A stretch of 64,000 bases of DNA, taken from NCBI RefSeq assembly GCF_016806065.1, contig NZ_CP032405.1:1-64000 (forward strand). The letters run 5' to 3'. Source of the stretch: Rhizobium rosettiformans (GTDB taxonomy: Bacteria; Pseudomonadota; Alphaproteobacteria; Rhizobiales; Rhizobiaceae). The translations under genes were made by a program, and so were the position numbers. The notes below the pieces were generated by a model that was given only the letters and a program-made list of their open reading frames with translations, had not been told where the DNA came from and did no database searches. Below, piece after piece: positions 28,281 through 37,493 of the stretch (position 1 is the stretch's first letter; each line of letters begins with the position of its first letter).

Positions 28281-29579
28281 TTAGTCCTCGAAAGGGTCCG
28301 TCACAAGTATGGTGTCGTCGCGTTCCGGACTTGTCGACAGAAGGGCGACCGGCGCACCGATCAGTTCTTCGACCTGACGGACATATTTGATCGCCTGAGC
28401 CGGCAAATCCGCCCATTTGCGGGCTCCGACGGTCGATTCCTTCCAGCCTTCAAGCGTGATGTAGATCGGCTCGACACGCGCCTGAGCCGCTTGAGCTGCC
28501 GGCAGATAGTCGATTTCCTGGCCGTCAAGCTTGTAGCCGACGCAGATCTTCAGCTCTTCAAGACCATCGAGAACATCGAGTTTGGTCAATGCAATACCGG
28601 TGATTCCATTGGTGGCGACCGACTGGCGCACGAGCGCTGCGTCGAACCAGCCGCAACGGCGCTTGCGGCCCGTGACCGTGCCGAATTCATGGCCCTTCTC
28701 GCCGAGAAACTGGCCGATCTCGTCGTGCAGCTCGGTCGGGAACGGACCTTCCCCGACGCGGGTCGTGTAGGCCTTCGTGATCCCGAGGATATAGCCGAGC
28801 GAGCCCGGGCCCATGCCGGAACCGGCAGCGGCCTGGCCGGCAACCGTGTTCGACGAGGTGACGAAAGGATAGGTGCCGTGATCGATATCGAGCAGGGAGC
28901 CTTGCGCACCTTCGAACAGGATGCGCGAGCCCTTGCGGCGCTCCTTGTCCAGGAGCACCCAGACCGAATCCATGAAGGGCAGAACGCGATCGGCGATCGA
29001 GGTCAGCTCGTCCATGATCGTCTTGTGCTCGATTTCGGCAACGCCGAAACCGCGACGCAGCGCGTTGTGATGGGTCAGGATCCGTTCGACCTTGCCGTCC
29101 AGCGCGTCGAGGTCGGCGAGATCCATGACGCGGATCGCGCGACGGCCGACCTTGTCTTCATAGGCCGGGCCGATGCCGCGACGGGTCGTGCCGATCTTGG
29201 TACCGCTGTTGGAGGCCGCATCTTCGCGCATGCCGTCGAGTTCGCGGTGCAGCGAGAGAATCAGCGTGGCGTTTTCGGCAATGCGCAGATTGTCCGGCGT
29301 CACTTCGACGCCCTGATCCTTCAGCCGGCCGATTTCAGCGATCAGCGCATGCGGATCGACGACGACGCCGTTACCAATCACGGCCTTCTTGCCGGGACGC
29401 ACGACGCCTGACGGAAGCAGGGATAGCTTGTAGGAAACGCCGTCGATGACGAGCGTGTGGCCGGCATTGTGTCCGCCCTGGAAGCGGACCACGATGTCCG
29501 CACGTTCGGAGAGCCAGTCGACAATCTTGCCCTTGCCCTCGTCACCCCATTGCGAACCAATCACCACGACATTCGTCAT
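28281..29579 (-). CDS. purA: Adenylosuccinate synthetase
   Basis: 432 residues, full length. The N-terminal P-loop-like GTP motif ([16 protein letters not shown]), the catalytic His region ([10 protein letters not shown]), [11 protein letters not shown] and the C-terminal GTP-binding TKLDVLDGL are all present. It converts IMP and aspartate to adenylosuccinate in AMP synthesis. The ATG at 29579 follows an in-frame GTG. It is divergent from a DMT transporter gene, across 213 bp. Confidence 0.98.
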   Translation of the reverse strand: MTNVVVIGSQWGDEGKGKIVDWLSERADIVVRFQGGHNAGHTLVIDGVSYKLSLLPSGVVRPGKKAVIGNGVVVDPHALIAEIGRLKDQGVEVTPDNLRIAENATLILSLHRELDGMREDAASNSGTKIGTTRRGIGPAYEDKVGRRAIRVMDLADLDALDGKVERILTHHNALRRGFGVAEIEHKTIMDELTSIADRVLPFMDSVWVLLDKERRKGSRILFEGAQGSLLDIDHGTYPFVTSSNTVAGQAAAGSGMGPGSLGYILGITKAYTTRVGEGPFPTELHDEIGQFLGEKGHEFGTVTGRKRRCGWFDAALVRQSVATNGITGIALTKLDVLDGLEELKICVGYKLDGQEIDYLPAAQAAQARVEPIYITLEGWKESTVGARKWADLPAQAIKYVRQVEELIGAPVALLSTSPERDDTILVTDPFED

Positions 29580-29792
29580 CACATAATCCTGTATATTGCG
29601 CAGTGCCTGCGCCTACCCAAACCCGCGCATCTATACTGTGTTGTTTTTGGGAAATCGACCCGTCTTGACCGGCGATTTGGCTTTTTACGTGACAAACAAT
29701 CCCCTCTGGCCTATTTCGGAGGCAATTCGCGCCGTGACAGACCGGGGGCACACGGGTTCGTCACGCGGCGTCCGCATGCAGGGAATGACGTC

Positions 29793-30692
29793 TTGCCCAT
29801 CCGCGCCTATAGTTTTCTCGTCATCACGACCTTGCTCTGGGGCGGCAACACGATTGCCGGCAAGCTGGCGCTTGGCCATGTGAGCCCGATGGTGCTGAGC
29901 TTCGGCCGCTGGGCACTCGCGACCCTGGTGATCGCCTCCATCGCAGTCCCGCAGATCCGCAAGGACTGGGCGGTGCTGAAGGCCAACTGGAAGCTGCTGA
30001 TTTTCTACGGCGCCGTCGGCTATGCTGCCTTCAATGGCTTCCTCTACACAGCGCTGAAATACACGAGTGCGGTGAACGGTGCGATCGAACAGGGCGCGAT
30101 CCCGGTTCTGATCTTCGTCATCAACTTTCTGCTGTTTCGTATCGCCGTCTCGGCGGTCCAGATCCTCGGCTTCATGATCAGCTTCATCGGCGCGGCGGTC
30201 ACCGCCTCTCATGGCGATCTCCAGACCTTGCTGACCCTGACGCTGAACTATGGCGATCTTCTGATGCTGTTTGCCGGCATCGCTTACGCGATCTACACCG
30301 TGTCATTGCGCTGGAAGCCACCTGTCCACTGGAAGAGCCTGATGGCGGTGCCGGCACTTGCCGCCGCAATCACCTGTCTGCCGCTTCTCTGGTGGGAAGC
30401 GGGCCGAGGCGAGCTGATCCTGCCCGATACGCGCGGCTGGCTGATCATTCTCTATGCCGGACTGTTCCCCTCGCTGATCTCGCAGATCCTCTATATCAAG
30501 GGTGTCGAAGGCATTGGCGCAAACCGTGCCGGTCTCTTCATCAATCTGGTGCCGGTCTTCGGTACGCTGCTATCGGTCACCATCCTCGGCGAAAAGCTGG
30601 AAGTCTTTCATGTGGTAGCGCTGGTGCTCGTTCTCGGTGGCATCGCGATTGCCGAATGGGGCAAGCCCGCGCCTAACAAAGCTCCGCGCTGA
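29793..30692 (+). CDS. DMT-superfamily (EamA) transporter
   Basis: 299 residues from a TTG start at 29793, preceded by GCAGGGAATG; no ATG or GTG fits and the predicted length then matches the family. About ten hydrophobic segments form two EamA repeats (first around TTLLWGGNTIAGKLALGH, second around SLISQILYIKGVEGIGANRAG). It should export a small metabolite; the substrate is unknown. It converges with the phosphatase gene, only 15 bp away. Confidence 0.88.
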   Translation: MPIRAYSFLVITTLLWGGNTIAGKLALGHVSPMVLSFGRWALATLVIASIAVPQIRKDWAVLKANWKLLIFYGAVGYAAFNGFLYTALKYTSAVNGAIEQGAIPVLIFVINFLLFRIAVSAVQILGFMISFIGAAVTASHGDLQTLLTLTLNYGDLLMLFAGIAYAIYTVSLRWKPPVHWKSLMAVPALAAAITCLPLLWWEAGRGELILPDTRGWLIILYAGLFPSLISQILYIKGVEGIGANRAGLFINLVPVFGTLLSVTILGEKLEVFHVVALVLVLGGIAIAEWGKPAPNKAPR

Positions 30693-30707
30693 AACGCTCC
30701 AATGAGG

Positions 30708-31472
30708 TCACCCGACCGAGAGGATGGACACGTCTCCAGCAACAACACGCGCGGCCGTCAACCGTCCGGTGCGATAGCAATGCGTGTCGAGACTGACCCG
30801 ATCCGGCCCAACATGGGCTTCCCGCATCGGCGTATGCCCGTGAAAGACCCGAACAGGCAGCCCAGGACCGAGATCGAGGAAGGATCGCCTGATCCACATG
30901 AGATCGTCATCGGTCTGCTCGGAAAGCGGTCGCCCCGGCTTCAGACCGGCATGGGCGAAGACATCCGTACCCATGGTGAGCAGCACCGGCAGCGATCTGA
31001 TAAATGCCACATGGCTGCTCGGAACTGCATTCCTGATGGCCTCTCTCAAGGCAAAACGGCCCGCAGGCAGGTTAAATTCTTCCACCTCGATACCATAGGA
31101 CGCGAAGGTCGTCTCCGCACCGTGGTCGAGGACCCAGTCACCGGCCGGGTCACCGTCGAGAAAGGCGAGGAAGGCATCGTCGTGATTGCCGCGCAGGCAA
31201 ACCCGCTCGAAGCCTGGGGGCGACGATGCCGTGAGATGATAGAGGACGGCAGCGGATTTCGGGCCTCGGTCGACATAGTCGCCGAGCATCACGATCAGCT
31301 TGCGCCCATCGATCGACAGGGCGTCCTCGCGGATCATGTCTTCCAGTTCCAGAAGCGCGTCGAGACAGCCGTGAACGTCACCGATCGCATAGACAGCGGC
31401 ATAGTCGGCGGGATCGATGACGAGACGTGGCGCACGGCCCGGCTCAGTGCTCATCAGCCCCTCATCACCCAT
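30708..31472 (-). CDS. Serine/threonine protein phosphatase-like metallophosphoesterase
   Basis: 254 residues from the ATG at 31472, which is preceded by AGGAGGTG. The phosphoesterase motifs are GDVHG, GDYVDRG and GNHD, with a later HAGL and HGHTPM; this is the PPP-family/ApaH-like pattern. It may dephosphorylate proteins or dinucleoside polyphosphates. Family membership is certain, the substrate is not. Confidence 0.9.
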   Translation of the reverse strand: MGDEGLMSTEPGRAPRLVIDPADYAAVYAIGDVHGCLDALLELEDMIREDALSIDGRKLIVMLGDYVDRGPKSAAVLYHLTASSPPGFERVCLRGNHDDAFLAFLDGDPAGDWVLDHGAETTFASYGIEVEEFNLPAGRFALREAIRNAVPSSHVAFIRSLPVLLTMGTDVFAHAGLKPGRPLSEQTDDDLMWIRRSFLDLGPGLPVRVFHGHTPMREAHVGPDRVSLDTHCYRTGRLTAARVVAGDVSILSVG

Positions 31473-31531
31473 TGGACACCTCCTGTCCCGTCGCTGCGCT
31501 GCACGCCTCAAGAGAAAAGCGTATCGGCACG

Positions 31532-31560
31532 AAAAAGGCCAACCCCCACAGGGGCCGGCC
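31532..31560 (-). terminator. Terminator of the small Pro/Ala-rich protein gene
   Basis: On the minus strand GGCC and CCCC arms fold back (GGCC..CCCC-TGT-GGGG..GGCC), followed by TTTTT. It lies 23 bp downstream of the stop at 31583. Confidence 0.6.
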
Positions 31561-31582
31561 TCGCTGTGCATTGGTACACCGA

Positions 31583-31957
31583 TTAAGGTGTCGTGGTTGC
31601 CGGCGGCGTATCGGTGGCACCACCAGTCGGAGCCGGTGCGGCCGGAGCCGGATCGGTTGCAGCCGGCGGGGTGACCGGATCAGCAGCGGGGGGCGTTGCA
31701 GAACCGGCGGGCGGCGTTGTCGTGTCAGCCGGCGGCGGAGCCGGAGCATCGGCCGGCGGGGCTGCGGGCGTGCTGCTTTCCGTAGCGGGCGTAGCAGGCG
31801 TTTCGGCAGTATTCGTACCACCGAAGACGAAGTATGCGCCGGCTGCGATCACCACGATCAGCAGGACTGCGATGCCCCAGGTCGCGCCGCTACCCGCAGT
31901 GGTCTGCTGGGTGACGTGCGGACGCTGATCAAGGCGGGGATCAGGACGTTGGTCCAT
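31583..31957 (-). CDS. Small membrane protein with Pro/Ala/Thr-rich tail
   Basis: 124 residues; an AGGAGG ribosome site precedes the ATG. One hydrophobic segment at about 27-46 (WGIAVLLIVVIAAGAYFVFG) is followed by an 80-residue tail made almost only of Pro, Ala, Thr and Asp. The function is unknown; such tails often span the periplasm or cell wall. It lies 81 bp downstream of another small envelope protein gene in the same direction. Confidence 0.75.
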   Translation of the reverse strand: MDQRPDPRLDQRPHVTQQTTAGSGATWGIAVLLIVVIAAGAYFVFGGTNTAETPATPATESSTPAAPPADAPAPPPADTTTPPAGSATPPAADPVTPPAATDPAPAAPAPTGGATDTPPATTTP

Positions 31958-32038
31958 GGTATTTCCTCCTGGTTTCGGTGACCGACCGCCGCGCGGTCGG
32001 CCGCTAGCTTGTTTATTTACAAGGCTGGCAATCGGCGC

Positions 32039-32437
32039 TTACTGGACGACGCCGACCACGACGTAGGTCTGCGGGTCGACGATGACGCGCTGATTGTTGA
32101 CCACGGCATAGGCATAGGTTGGATCCTCGGGGATCGTGGTCAGGACGACTTCCTGCGGAAGAGGTTCACCAACGACCACCTGCCGCTCGATCACGACCGG
32201 CTGGGCCGGGACCGGCTGCTGCTGGACATAGGTGACGACCCGTTCCGGCGGCGGGGCGACTGCGGTACCGGCAATGGCGCCGACGACGCCACCCACAGCG
32301 GCACCAACGGGACCGCCGACAATGGCACCGGTCACAGCACCACCGGCAGCACCGGTAACTGTACCTTCCTGCGCCAGAACAGGAGAAGCGACGGCACCAA
32401 GTACCACTGCGCCAAGAGCGATAATCTTCGAATTCAT
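32039..32437 (-). CDS. DUF1236-like exported protein with glycine-zipper region
   Basis: 132 residues from the ATG at 32437. A signal peptide ends near residue 22 (SPVLA-QEG). A Gly/Ala-rich zipper segment follows (GAAGGAVTGAIVGGPVGAAV), and the C-terminus has the DUF1236 pattern ending VNNQRVIVDPQTYVVVGVVQ. Such proteins are small periplasmic or outer-membrane-associated rhizobial proteins without known biochemical role. Confidence 0.82.
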   Translation of the reverse strand: MNSKIIALGAVVLGAVASPVLAQEGTVTGAAGGAVTGAIVGGPVGAAVGGVVGAIAGTAVAPPPERVVTYVQQQPVPAQPVVIERQVVVGEPLPQEVVLTTIPEDPTYAYAVVNNQRVIVDPQTYVVVGVVQ

Positions 32438-32700
32438 GGCTTGATCCTTTCCGTTGACTGCCATTGACGGAAAGAACGGACTTCACAGGAAATTGTTCCG
32501 CGAACTTCTCCCAAGCCTTCTACTACAAGCCTTTGGAAAAATTGGCAGAATTTAGGCAGAAGCGTAATATTTGAGGCAGGGATTACTGTAGGTGGCAGTA
32601 AGACGGCATTCGTTCGACGGGCACGCCGAGACCGAAGCTGAAGAGCAACAAGACGTGTTTGCGGCAGGAAAGGCAGCGTCATGTCGGTGTGGAAAGCCGC

Positions 32701-34128
32701 TCAGGCGCCCCAACCGACGATGCCCTTGATCTCGAGAAAGTCGTGGATACCCCAGTCGGCATATTCGCGGCCATTGCCGGATTGTTTGTAGCCACCGAAC
32801 GGCGCGGACGTGTCCCAATCAGGGTAGTTGAGATAAACGGAGCCGGCGCGCATACGGGCAGCAACCCGCCGCGCATGGTCGATATCCTGCGACTGGACAT
32901 AGGCGGCGAGGCCATAGACGGTGTCGTTGGCAATCGCGATCGCCTCCTCTTCCGTCTCGTAGGGCATGATTGACAGCACGGGACCAAAGATCTCTTCACG
33001 GGCAATCGTCATATCCGGTGTCACATGGCCGAAAACAGTCGGACGGATGTAATAGCCGCGGTTCAGGCCCTCTGGCCGCCCGGGTCCGCCGGTAACCAGC
33101 AGCGCGCCCTCTTCGATCCCCACTTCGATCAGCCGCTGGATCTTGTTGTATTGAACGTCGCTGACGACAGGACCGAGGACGGTATCTTCAGCCCGCGGGT
33201 CCCCGACCTTGTGAGCGTCCGCAGCCTCGCGCGCGATATGCAGCGCCTCGTCGTGGCGATCAGCTGGCACCAGCATCCGCGTCGGTGCATCGCAAGACTG
33301 GCCCGAATTGCCGAAACAGCCCTCCACGCCCTTGCGCACGGCAGTTCCGAAATCGGAGTCAGGAAGAATGATATTGGCTGACTTGCCGCCCAGTTCCTGC
33401 GCCACACGCTTGACCGTATCGGCCGCCGTCTTGGCGACGATGATGCCTGCCCGCGTCGAGCCGGTGAACGACACCATGTCGACATCAGGATGGCCTGCCA
33501 TCACCTGACCAACTTCGGGCCCGCGGCCATTGACGAGGTTGAACACCCCATCAGGCGTTCCCGCCGCCTGCATCACCTCGGCGAAGATCAGCCCCGAGAT
33601 CGGGGCGATCTCCGAGGGCTTGAGCACGACGGTGCAGCCGGCGGCAATTGCCGGCGCGACTTTGCAGACGATCTGGTTGAGCGGCCAGTTCCAGGGCGTG
33701 ATCAGCACACAGACGCCGATCGGCTCCTTGACGATGCGGGTTGGGCCGCGCTGCTCGATGAATTCGAAGCTCTTGAAGGCGGCAATCGTTGCCTCGAGAT
33801 GCGCCCGCCCTGCTCCGGTTTGAGAGTCCCGCGCAAAGCTGAGCGGCGCACCCATTTCCCGGCTGACCGCCTGAGCGATGTCTTCGAAGCGCTCGTTGTA
33901 GACGGCAAGGATGCGCTCGAGCAGCGCCAGCCGCTCAGACCGGTCGGTCAGCGAGAAAGTGGCAAAGGCTTTTCGGGCGGCCGCCACGGCGCGGTCGACA
34001 TCGCCGCGTCCACCGATCGAAATCGTCGTGAAGGGCTCCTCTGTGGATGGATCGATGACATCCAGAACCGCAGGCTCCAGCGGATCGACCCACGCACCGT
34101 CTATGAAGAACTTCAGATGGTTGGACAT
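32701..34128 (-). CDS. NAD(P)-dependent aldehyde dehydrogenase
   Basis: 475 residues, standard length. The catalytic Cys lies in GNSGQSCDAPTRML near residue 280, with the general-base Glu in AQELGGKSAN about 34 residues earlier; the NAD site is seen as TPWNWPLNQ and FTGSTRAG. The substrate is not determined. The next gene on the same strand encodes a PuuB-like oxidase 111 bp upstream, so the aldehyde from that reaction is a possible substrate. Confidence 0.93.
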   Translation of the reverse strand: MSNHLKFFIDGAWVDPLEPAVLDVIDPSTEEPFTTISIGGRGDVDRAVAAARKAFATFSLTDRSERLALLERILAVYNERFEDIAQAVSREMGAPLSFARDSQTGAGRAHLEATIAAFKSFEFIEQRGPTRIVKEPIGVCVLITPWNWPLNQIVCKVAPAIAAGCTVVLKPSEIAPISGLIFAEVMQAAGTPDGVFNLVNGRGPEVGQVMAGHPDVDMVSFTGSTRAGIIVAKTAADTVKRVAQELGGKSANIILPDSDFGTAVRKGVEGCFGNSGQSCDAPTRMLVPADRHDEALHIAREAADAHKVGDPRAEDTVLGPVVSDVQYNKIQRLIEVGIEEGALLVTGGPGRPEGLNRGYYIRPTVFGHVTPDMTIAREEIFGPVLSIMPYETEEEAIAIANDTVYGLAAYVQSQDIDHARRVAARMRAGSVYLNYPDWDTSAPFGGYKQSGNGREYADWGIHDFLEIKGIVGWGA

Positions 34129-34239
34129 GCGGGCTCCAGCGGAGTGAAAGTAAGGTCTTTGGCACTATTGGTCACATGCCGGATCACGGCAAGCATGCAA
34201 GACGGCGTGATCAGGCTTTCCCCAACCTGAATTCGGGGA

Positions 34240-35514
34240 TCAGCGCTCCAGTCCATCGAGCAGTCGATACCAGGCAAGATGAGCAGCGACCCCGAGACGT
34301 CGGTAGCGATGCAGCGGAATGGGGACCATGGGCGTAATCGGCAGTGGCAGGGCCTCCCGGCTCCCCTCGGCCAAATACCGCGCGAGAGCCTGACCGAGCG
34401 CCACCATCAGCCCGATGCCGCGCCCCTGGCAGCCGGCCGCCATCAAGAGCCCCGGCTGCGGTTCATGCAGATGCGGCAGATGGTCGGGCGTCATCGCGAC
34501 ACGACCGAACCAGCGATGCTCGATCCCCACGGAGCCAAGCATGGGAAAGAGCCGAAGCATCGCCCGCTCCAGATGCAGCCAGTCGTCGGTCGATTGCGGC
34601 ACGCGCATTGGCCCCCGTCCACCGAGCACCAGACGACCGTCGGCGCTGCGGCGATAGTAAAGGACGATCCGCCGGCTGTCTGAGACCGCCTGTCCGCTCG
34701 GCAGGATGAAATCGAAATCGGGCGGCAGCGGCTCCGTGGCGATCTGGAAGGAATGCAGCCAGACGAGGCTCTGGGCAAGGTTCGGCACCAGCCCCTCGGA
34801 ATAGGCGTTGGTCGCAACAAGGACTTTCCGCGCCCGGAACGAGCGACCGGACCGCGTGGAGACTTGCCAGAAGGTCCCTTCCCTCTGCAGCGACGTGGCG
34901 GCATCATTCAGCACCAGCGCTGTGCCGGCTTCCGTTGCGATACGCGCGAGTTCATGCGCCAGCGCCAGCGGATTGACGACACCGGCGCGCCGATCGAGAA
35001 AACCACCGCGATAGCCTTCGGCACCGGTCAGAAGCGCAATCTCTGCCGGATTGAGAAGCGCGACATCCGCGCCTTGCGCCCGCCATTGCCGGTTGCGCTG
35101 TGCCGCCGCCTGCATGGCGGTCTCGGTATGCGCCGCCTGGATCCAGCCGGAGCGCATATGCTCGACATCCAGCCCTTCGCGGGCGATGAGATCGAAGACA
35201 AGATCTGCCGTCCCCGCCGAGAACTCGACCAGCCTTCGACCGGCCTCCTCACCGAAAAGCGCAAGCAGCGTTTCCGGATCCTGCTTCAATCCCGGAATCA
35301 CCTGGCCGCCATTCACCCCGGATGCCCCGTCACCGATCCCGCCGGCTTCGATGACCTGGACCGAAAGCCCGGCACGCGCCGCATGCAGCGCTGTCGAGAG
35401 ACCCTGATACCCGGCACCAATGACAACGAGGTCGAGATCGCCCTCTTCACAGCGACAGGCAAGCGGGGAAACGGGCCGTCGCCAAACGGACGAAACCGGA
35501 ATTGCGGGCTGCAT
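34240..35514 (-). CDS. FAD-dependent oxidoreductase, gamma-glutamylputrescine oxidase-like
   Basis: 424 residues from the ATG at 35514 (the frame is open to 35580). A DAO-fold flavoprotein with VVIGAGYQGLSTALHAARAG near residue 30 and the PuuB/OrdL-type segment GDGASGVNGGQVIPGLK that follows it. The C-terminus carries the second FAD contact (AAGCQGRGIGLMVALGQALA). PuuB oxidises gamma-glutamylputrescine; other members oxidise N-methyl or amino acids. The aldehyde dehydrogenase gene just downstream fits a polyamine-type route, but no puuA is in the window. Confidence 0.83.
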   Translation of the reverse strand: MQPAIPVSSVWRRPVSPLACRCEEGDLDLVVIGAGYQGLSTALHAARAGLSVQVIEAGGIGDGASGVNGGQVIPGLKQDPETLLALFGEEAGRRLVEFSAGTADLVFDLIAREGLDVEHMRSGWIQAAHTETAMQAAAQRNRQWRAQGADVALLNPAEIALLTGAEGYRGGFLDRRAGVVNPLALAHELARIATEAGTALVLNDAATSLQREGTFWQVSTRSGRSFRARKVLVATNAYSEGLVPNLAQSLVWLHSFQIATEPLPPDFDFILPSGQAVSDSRRIVLYYRRSADGRLVLGGRGPMRVPQSTDDWLHLERAMLRLFPMLGSVGIEHRWFGRVAMTPDHLPHLHEPQPGLLMAAGCQGRGIGLMVALGQALARYLAEGSREALPLPITPMVPIPLHRYRRLGVAAHLAWYRLLDGLER

Positions 35515-35665
35515 AAAGGGAAGACCTGAACACGATTGAAAAAGCGCCGCCAATTTGCCCGCCCCCAATAAATCGCACAATAAACGTCAGGCTGTATTTT
35601 GGCGGATGGGTAGAATGAAGAATTACTACTTAAGCTGCAATATATAATGGAACATCAGAACATTC

Positions 35666-36358
35666 TCATGCTTCGCTCGGCAGCTGCCAATCAATCGCGT
35701 TTCTGCCCTTGGAGAGAAGATACGCATTGGCCTGCGAGAAATGCCGACAGCCGAAGAAACCGGTATGCGCCGAAAGCGGCGACGGATGCGGCGCCTTCAA
35801 GACCAGATGGCGGGACCCGTCGACAAAGGCGGCCTTCTTCTGCGCATAGGAGCCCCACAGCATGAAGACGACATGCTCGCAGTCCTCGTTCACAGCGCGG
35901 ATCACAGCATCGGTGAACTGCTCCCAGCCCTTCCCCTGATGCGAGGCCGCGCGCGCTTCTTCGACCGTCAGCACGCTGTTGAGCAGGAGCACACCCTGTT
36001 GTGCCCAGTGCTCCAGAAAGCCGTGCCGCGCCGGCGCAATGCCGAGATCGCTTTGCAGCTCCTTGTAGATGTTGACGAGCGACGGCGGGATGCGGACACC
36101 CGGTTGGACACTGAAGCAGAGCCCGTGCGCCTGCCCTGCCCCGTGATAGGGATCCTGGCCGAGGATCACCACCCGGACGTTGTTAAGCGGCGTCAGATCG
36201 AGCGCCCGGAAATACTCCGCCCCCTTGGGGAAGATCTGCTTACCGGCCGCCTTTTCGGATTGCAGGAAATCCTTGAGGTTGCGCATGTAAGGCTGCACAA
36301 ACTCGTCTCCCAGCACCGCTTTCCAGCTATCTTCGAGCCTGACACCCGCCTCCGCCAT
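35666..36358 (-). CDS. ung: Uracil-DNA glycosylase
   Basis: 230 residues from the ATG at 36358, preceded by GAGGAG; the frame is open to 36412. The family-1 water-activating motif GQDPYHG (catalytic D69) and the C-terminal [17 protein letters not shown] are intact. It removes uracil from DNA as the first step of base excision repair. It is monocistronic and divergent from the small protein gene at 36457. Confidence 0.97.
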   Translation of the reverse strand: MAEAGVRLEDSWKAVLGDEFVQPYMRNLKDFLQSEKAAGKQIFPKGAEYFRALDLTPLNNVRVVILGQDPYHGAGQAHGLCFSVQPGVRIPPSLVNIYKELQSDLGIAPARHGFLEHWAQQGVLLLNSVLTVEEARAASHQGKGWEQFTDAVIRAVNEDCEHVVFMLWGSYAQKKAAFVDGSRHLVLKAPHPSPLSAHTGFFGCRHFSQANAYLLSKGRNAIDWQLPSEA

Positions 36359-36456
36359 TGCCGCCGCTCCTCGTTCTCGCTTACATGCCTTAAGACGATA
36401 GAGAGCCGGCAACCGGACCTGTCAACCTCAAGCCGAGCCGAGCACACAAGAGAACC

Positions 36457-36816
36457 GTGAAGTCACTCCTGAAACTCTGGCGCCGCCAGCCCGTCCTGAC
36501 CTCGGCATTCCTGCTGGCAATGGCGCTCGCAATCTTCTTTGCCGGGCGGACGATCTTCTTTGTGGCCTACTGGAGCGATCCCGCCCGTCAGGACCTGCCG
36601 CCCGAGCCCTGGATGACGATCGGCTATGTCGCCCATTCCTGGCATGTGCCGGTCGAGAAACTCGCCCGCGACCTCGATCTGCCGCCACCGCCAAAAGATG
36701 GCCCTCGCCCCTCTCTTGAGCGTCTCGCCAGCGAGCGTGGCCAGAGCTTCGAGACATTCAAAACCGAGATAGAGGCCTCCCTTGCCGAACTGCGCCGGCA
36801 GGGACCTGCGCAATGA
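36457..36816 (+). CDS. Small membrane protein upstream of dedA
   Basis: 119 residues from a GTG start. One hydrophobic segment at 14-36 (TSAFLLAMALAIFFAGRTIF) and a soluble C-terminus (WMTIGYVAHSWHVPVEKLAR, a segment recurring in this small family). Its stop overlaps the start of the dedA-like gene by 4 bp, so they are translationally coupled. The function is unknown; a partner role for the DedA protein is inference. Confidence 0.8.
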   Translation: MKSLLKLWRRQPVLTSAFLLAMALAIFFAGRTIFFVAYWSDPARQDLPPEPWMTIGYVAHSWHVPVEKLARDLDLPPPPKDGPRPSLERLASERGQSFETFKTEIEASLAELRRQGPAQ

Positions 36817-37412
36817 CCCTGACCGAGACGCTGCTCGCATCGCTGCCGTCCTATGGCTTGTTGCTGCTTGCGCTGGTCGTCGGCATCAGTTGCCTTGGTG
36901 CCCCCCTGCCCGCCTCGATCGTCATGATGCTGATGGGCGCATTGGCGGCCGCCGGTGACTTCACGCTCGCCTATGTCATTGCCGTGGCACTCGCCTCGGC
37001 GGTCGCGGGAGACCAGATCGGCTACATGCTTGGCCGCGTCGCCGGACAGCGCCTTGTCCCGATCGTCAGTCGCGATCCGTCACGCCGCAAGGCGATCGAG
37101 CGGGCGCAGCAGGAGATGGATGCCCGCGGCTACCTCGCCGTCTTTCTCACCCGCTGGCTGCTATCCCCGCTCGGCCCTTACCTGAACCTTTTGGCCGGAG
37201 CCTCCGGCTTTTCCTGGGCGCGCTTCACGCTGGCAGGCCTCCTTGGAGAGACTGTCTGGGTAGGCCTCTATACCGGCCTCGGCGCGGCCTTCAGCGAGAG
37301 CGTCACGGAGATCGCGGAAATCAGCGGCAGCATTAGCGGTTTTCTGGCGGCCGGTGCCGTCGCCGCCTTCCTCGGCTTCAAGCTGCTCCAGAGCCTGCGC
37401 AGCAAGGACTGA
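36813..37412 (+). CDS. DedA/SNARE-associated family membrane protein
   Basis: 199 residues with about five hydrophobic segments. The DedA hallmarks are present: GAPLPASIVMMLMGALAAAG near the N-terminus, GDQIGYMLGR and FLTRWLLSPLGPYLNLLAG. DedA proteins act in membrane lipid homeostasis; some translocate undecaprenyl phosphate or phosphatidylethanolamine. It is cotranscribed with the small protein gene upstream. Confidence 0.9.
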   Translation: MTLTETLLASLPSYGLLLLALVVGISCLGAPLPASIVMMLMGALAAAGDFTLAYVIAVALASAVAGDQIGYMLGRVAGQRLVPIVSRDPSRRKAIERAQQEMDARGYLAVFLTRWLLSPLGPYLNLLAGASGFSWARFTLAGLLGETVWVGLYTGLGAAFSESVTEIAEISGSISGFLAAGAVAAFLGFKLLQSLRSKD

Positions 37413-37493
37413 AACCGCATAGCGCGCCCGACGAAGCTTCGCCGAACTGTCACATAGCGGTGCTATCCGGATACCAAAATCCGGAGACTCGCC

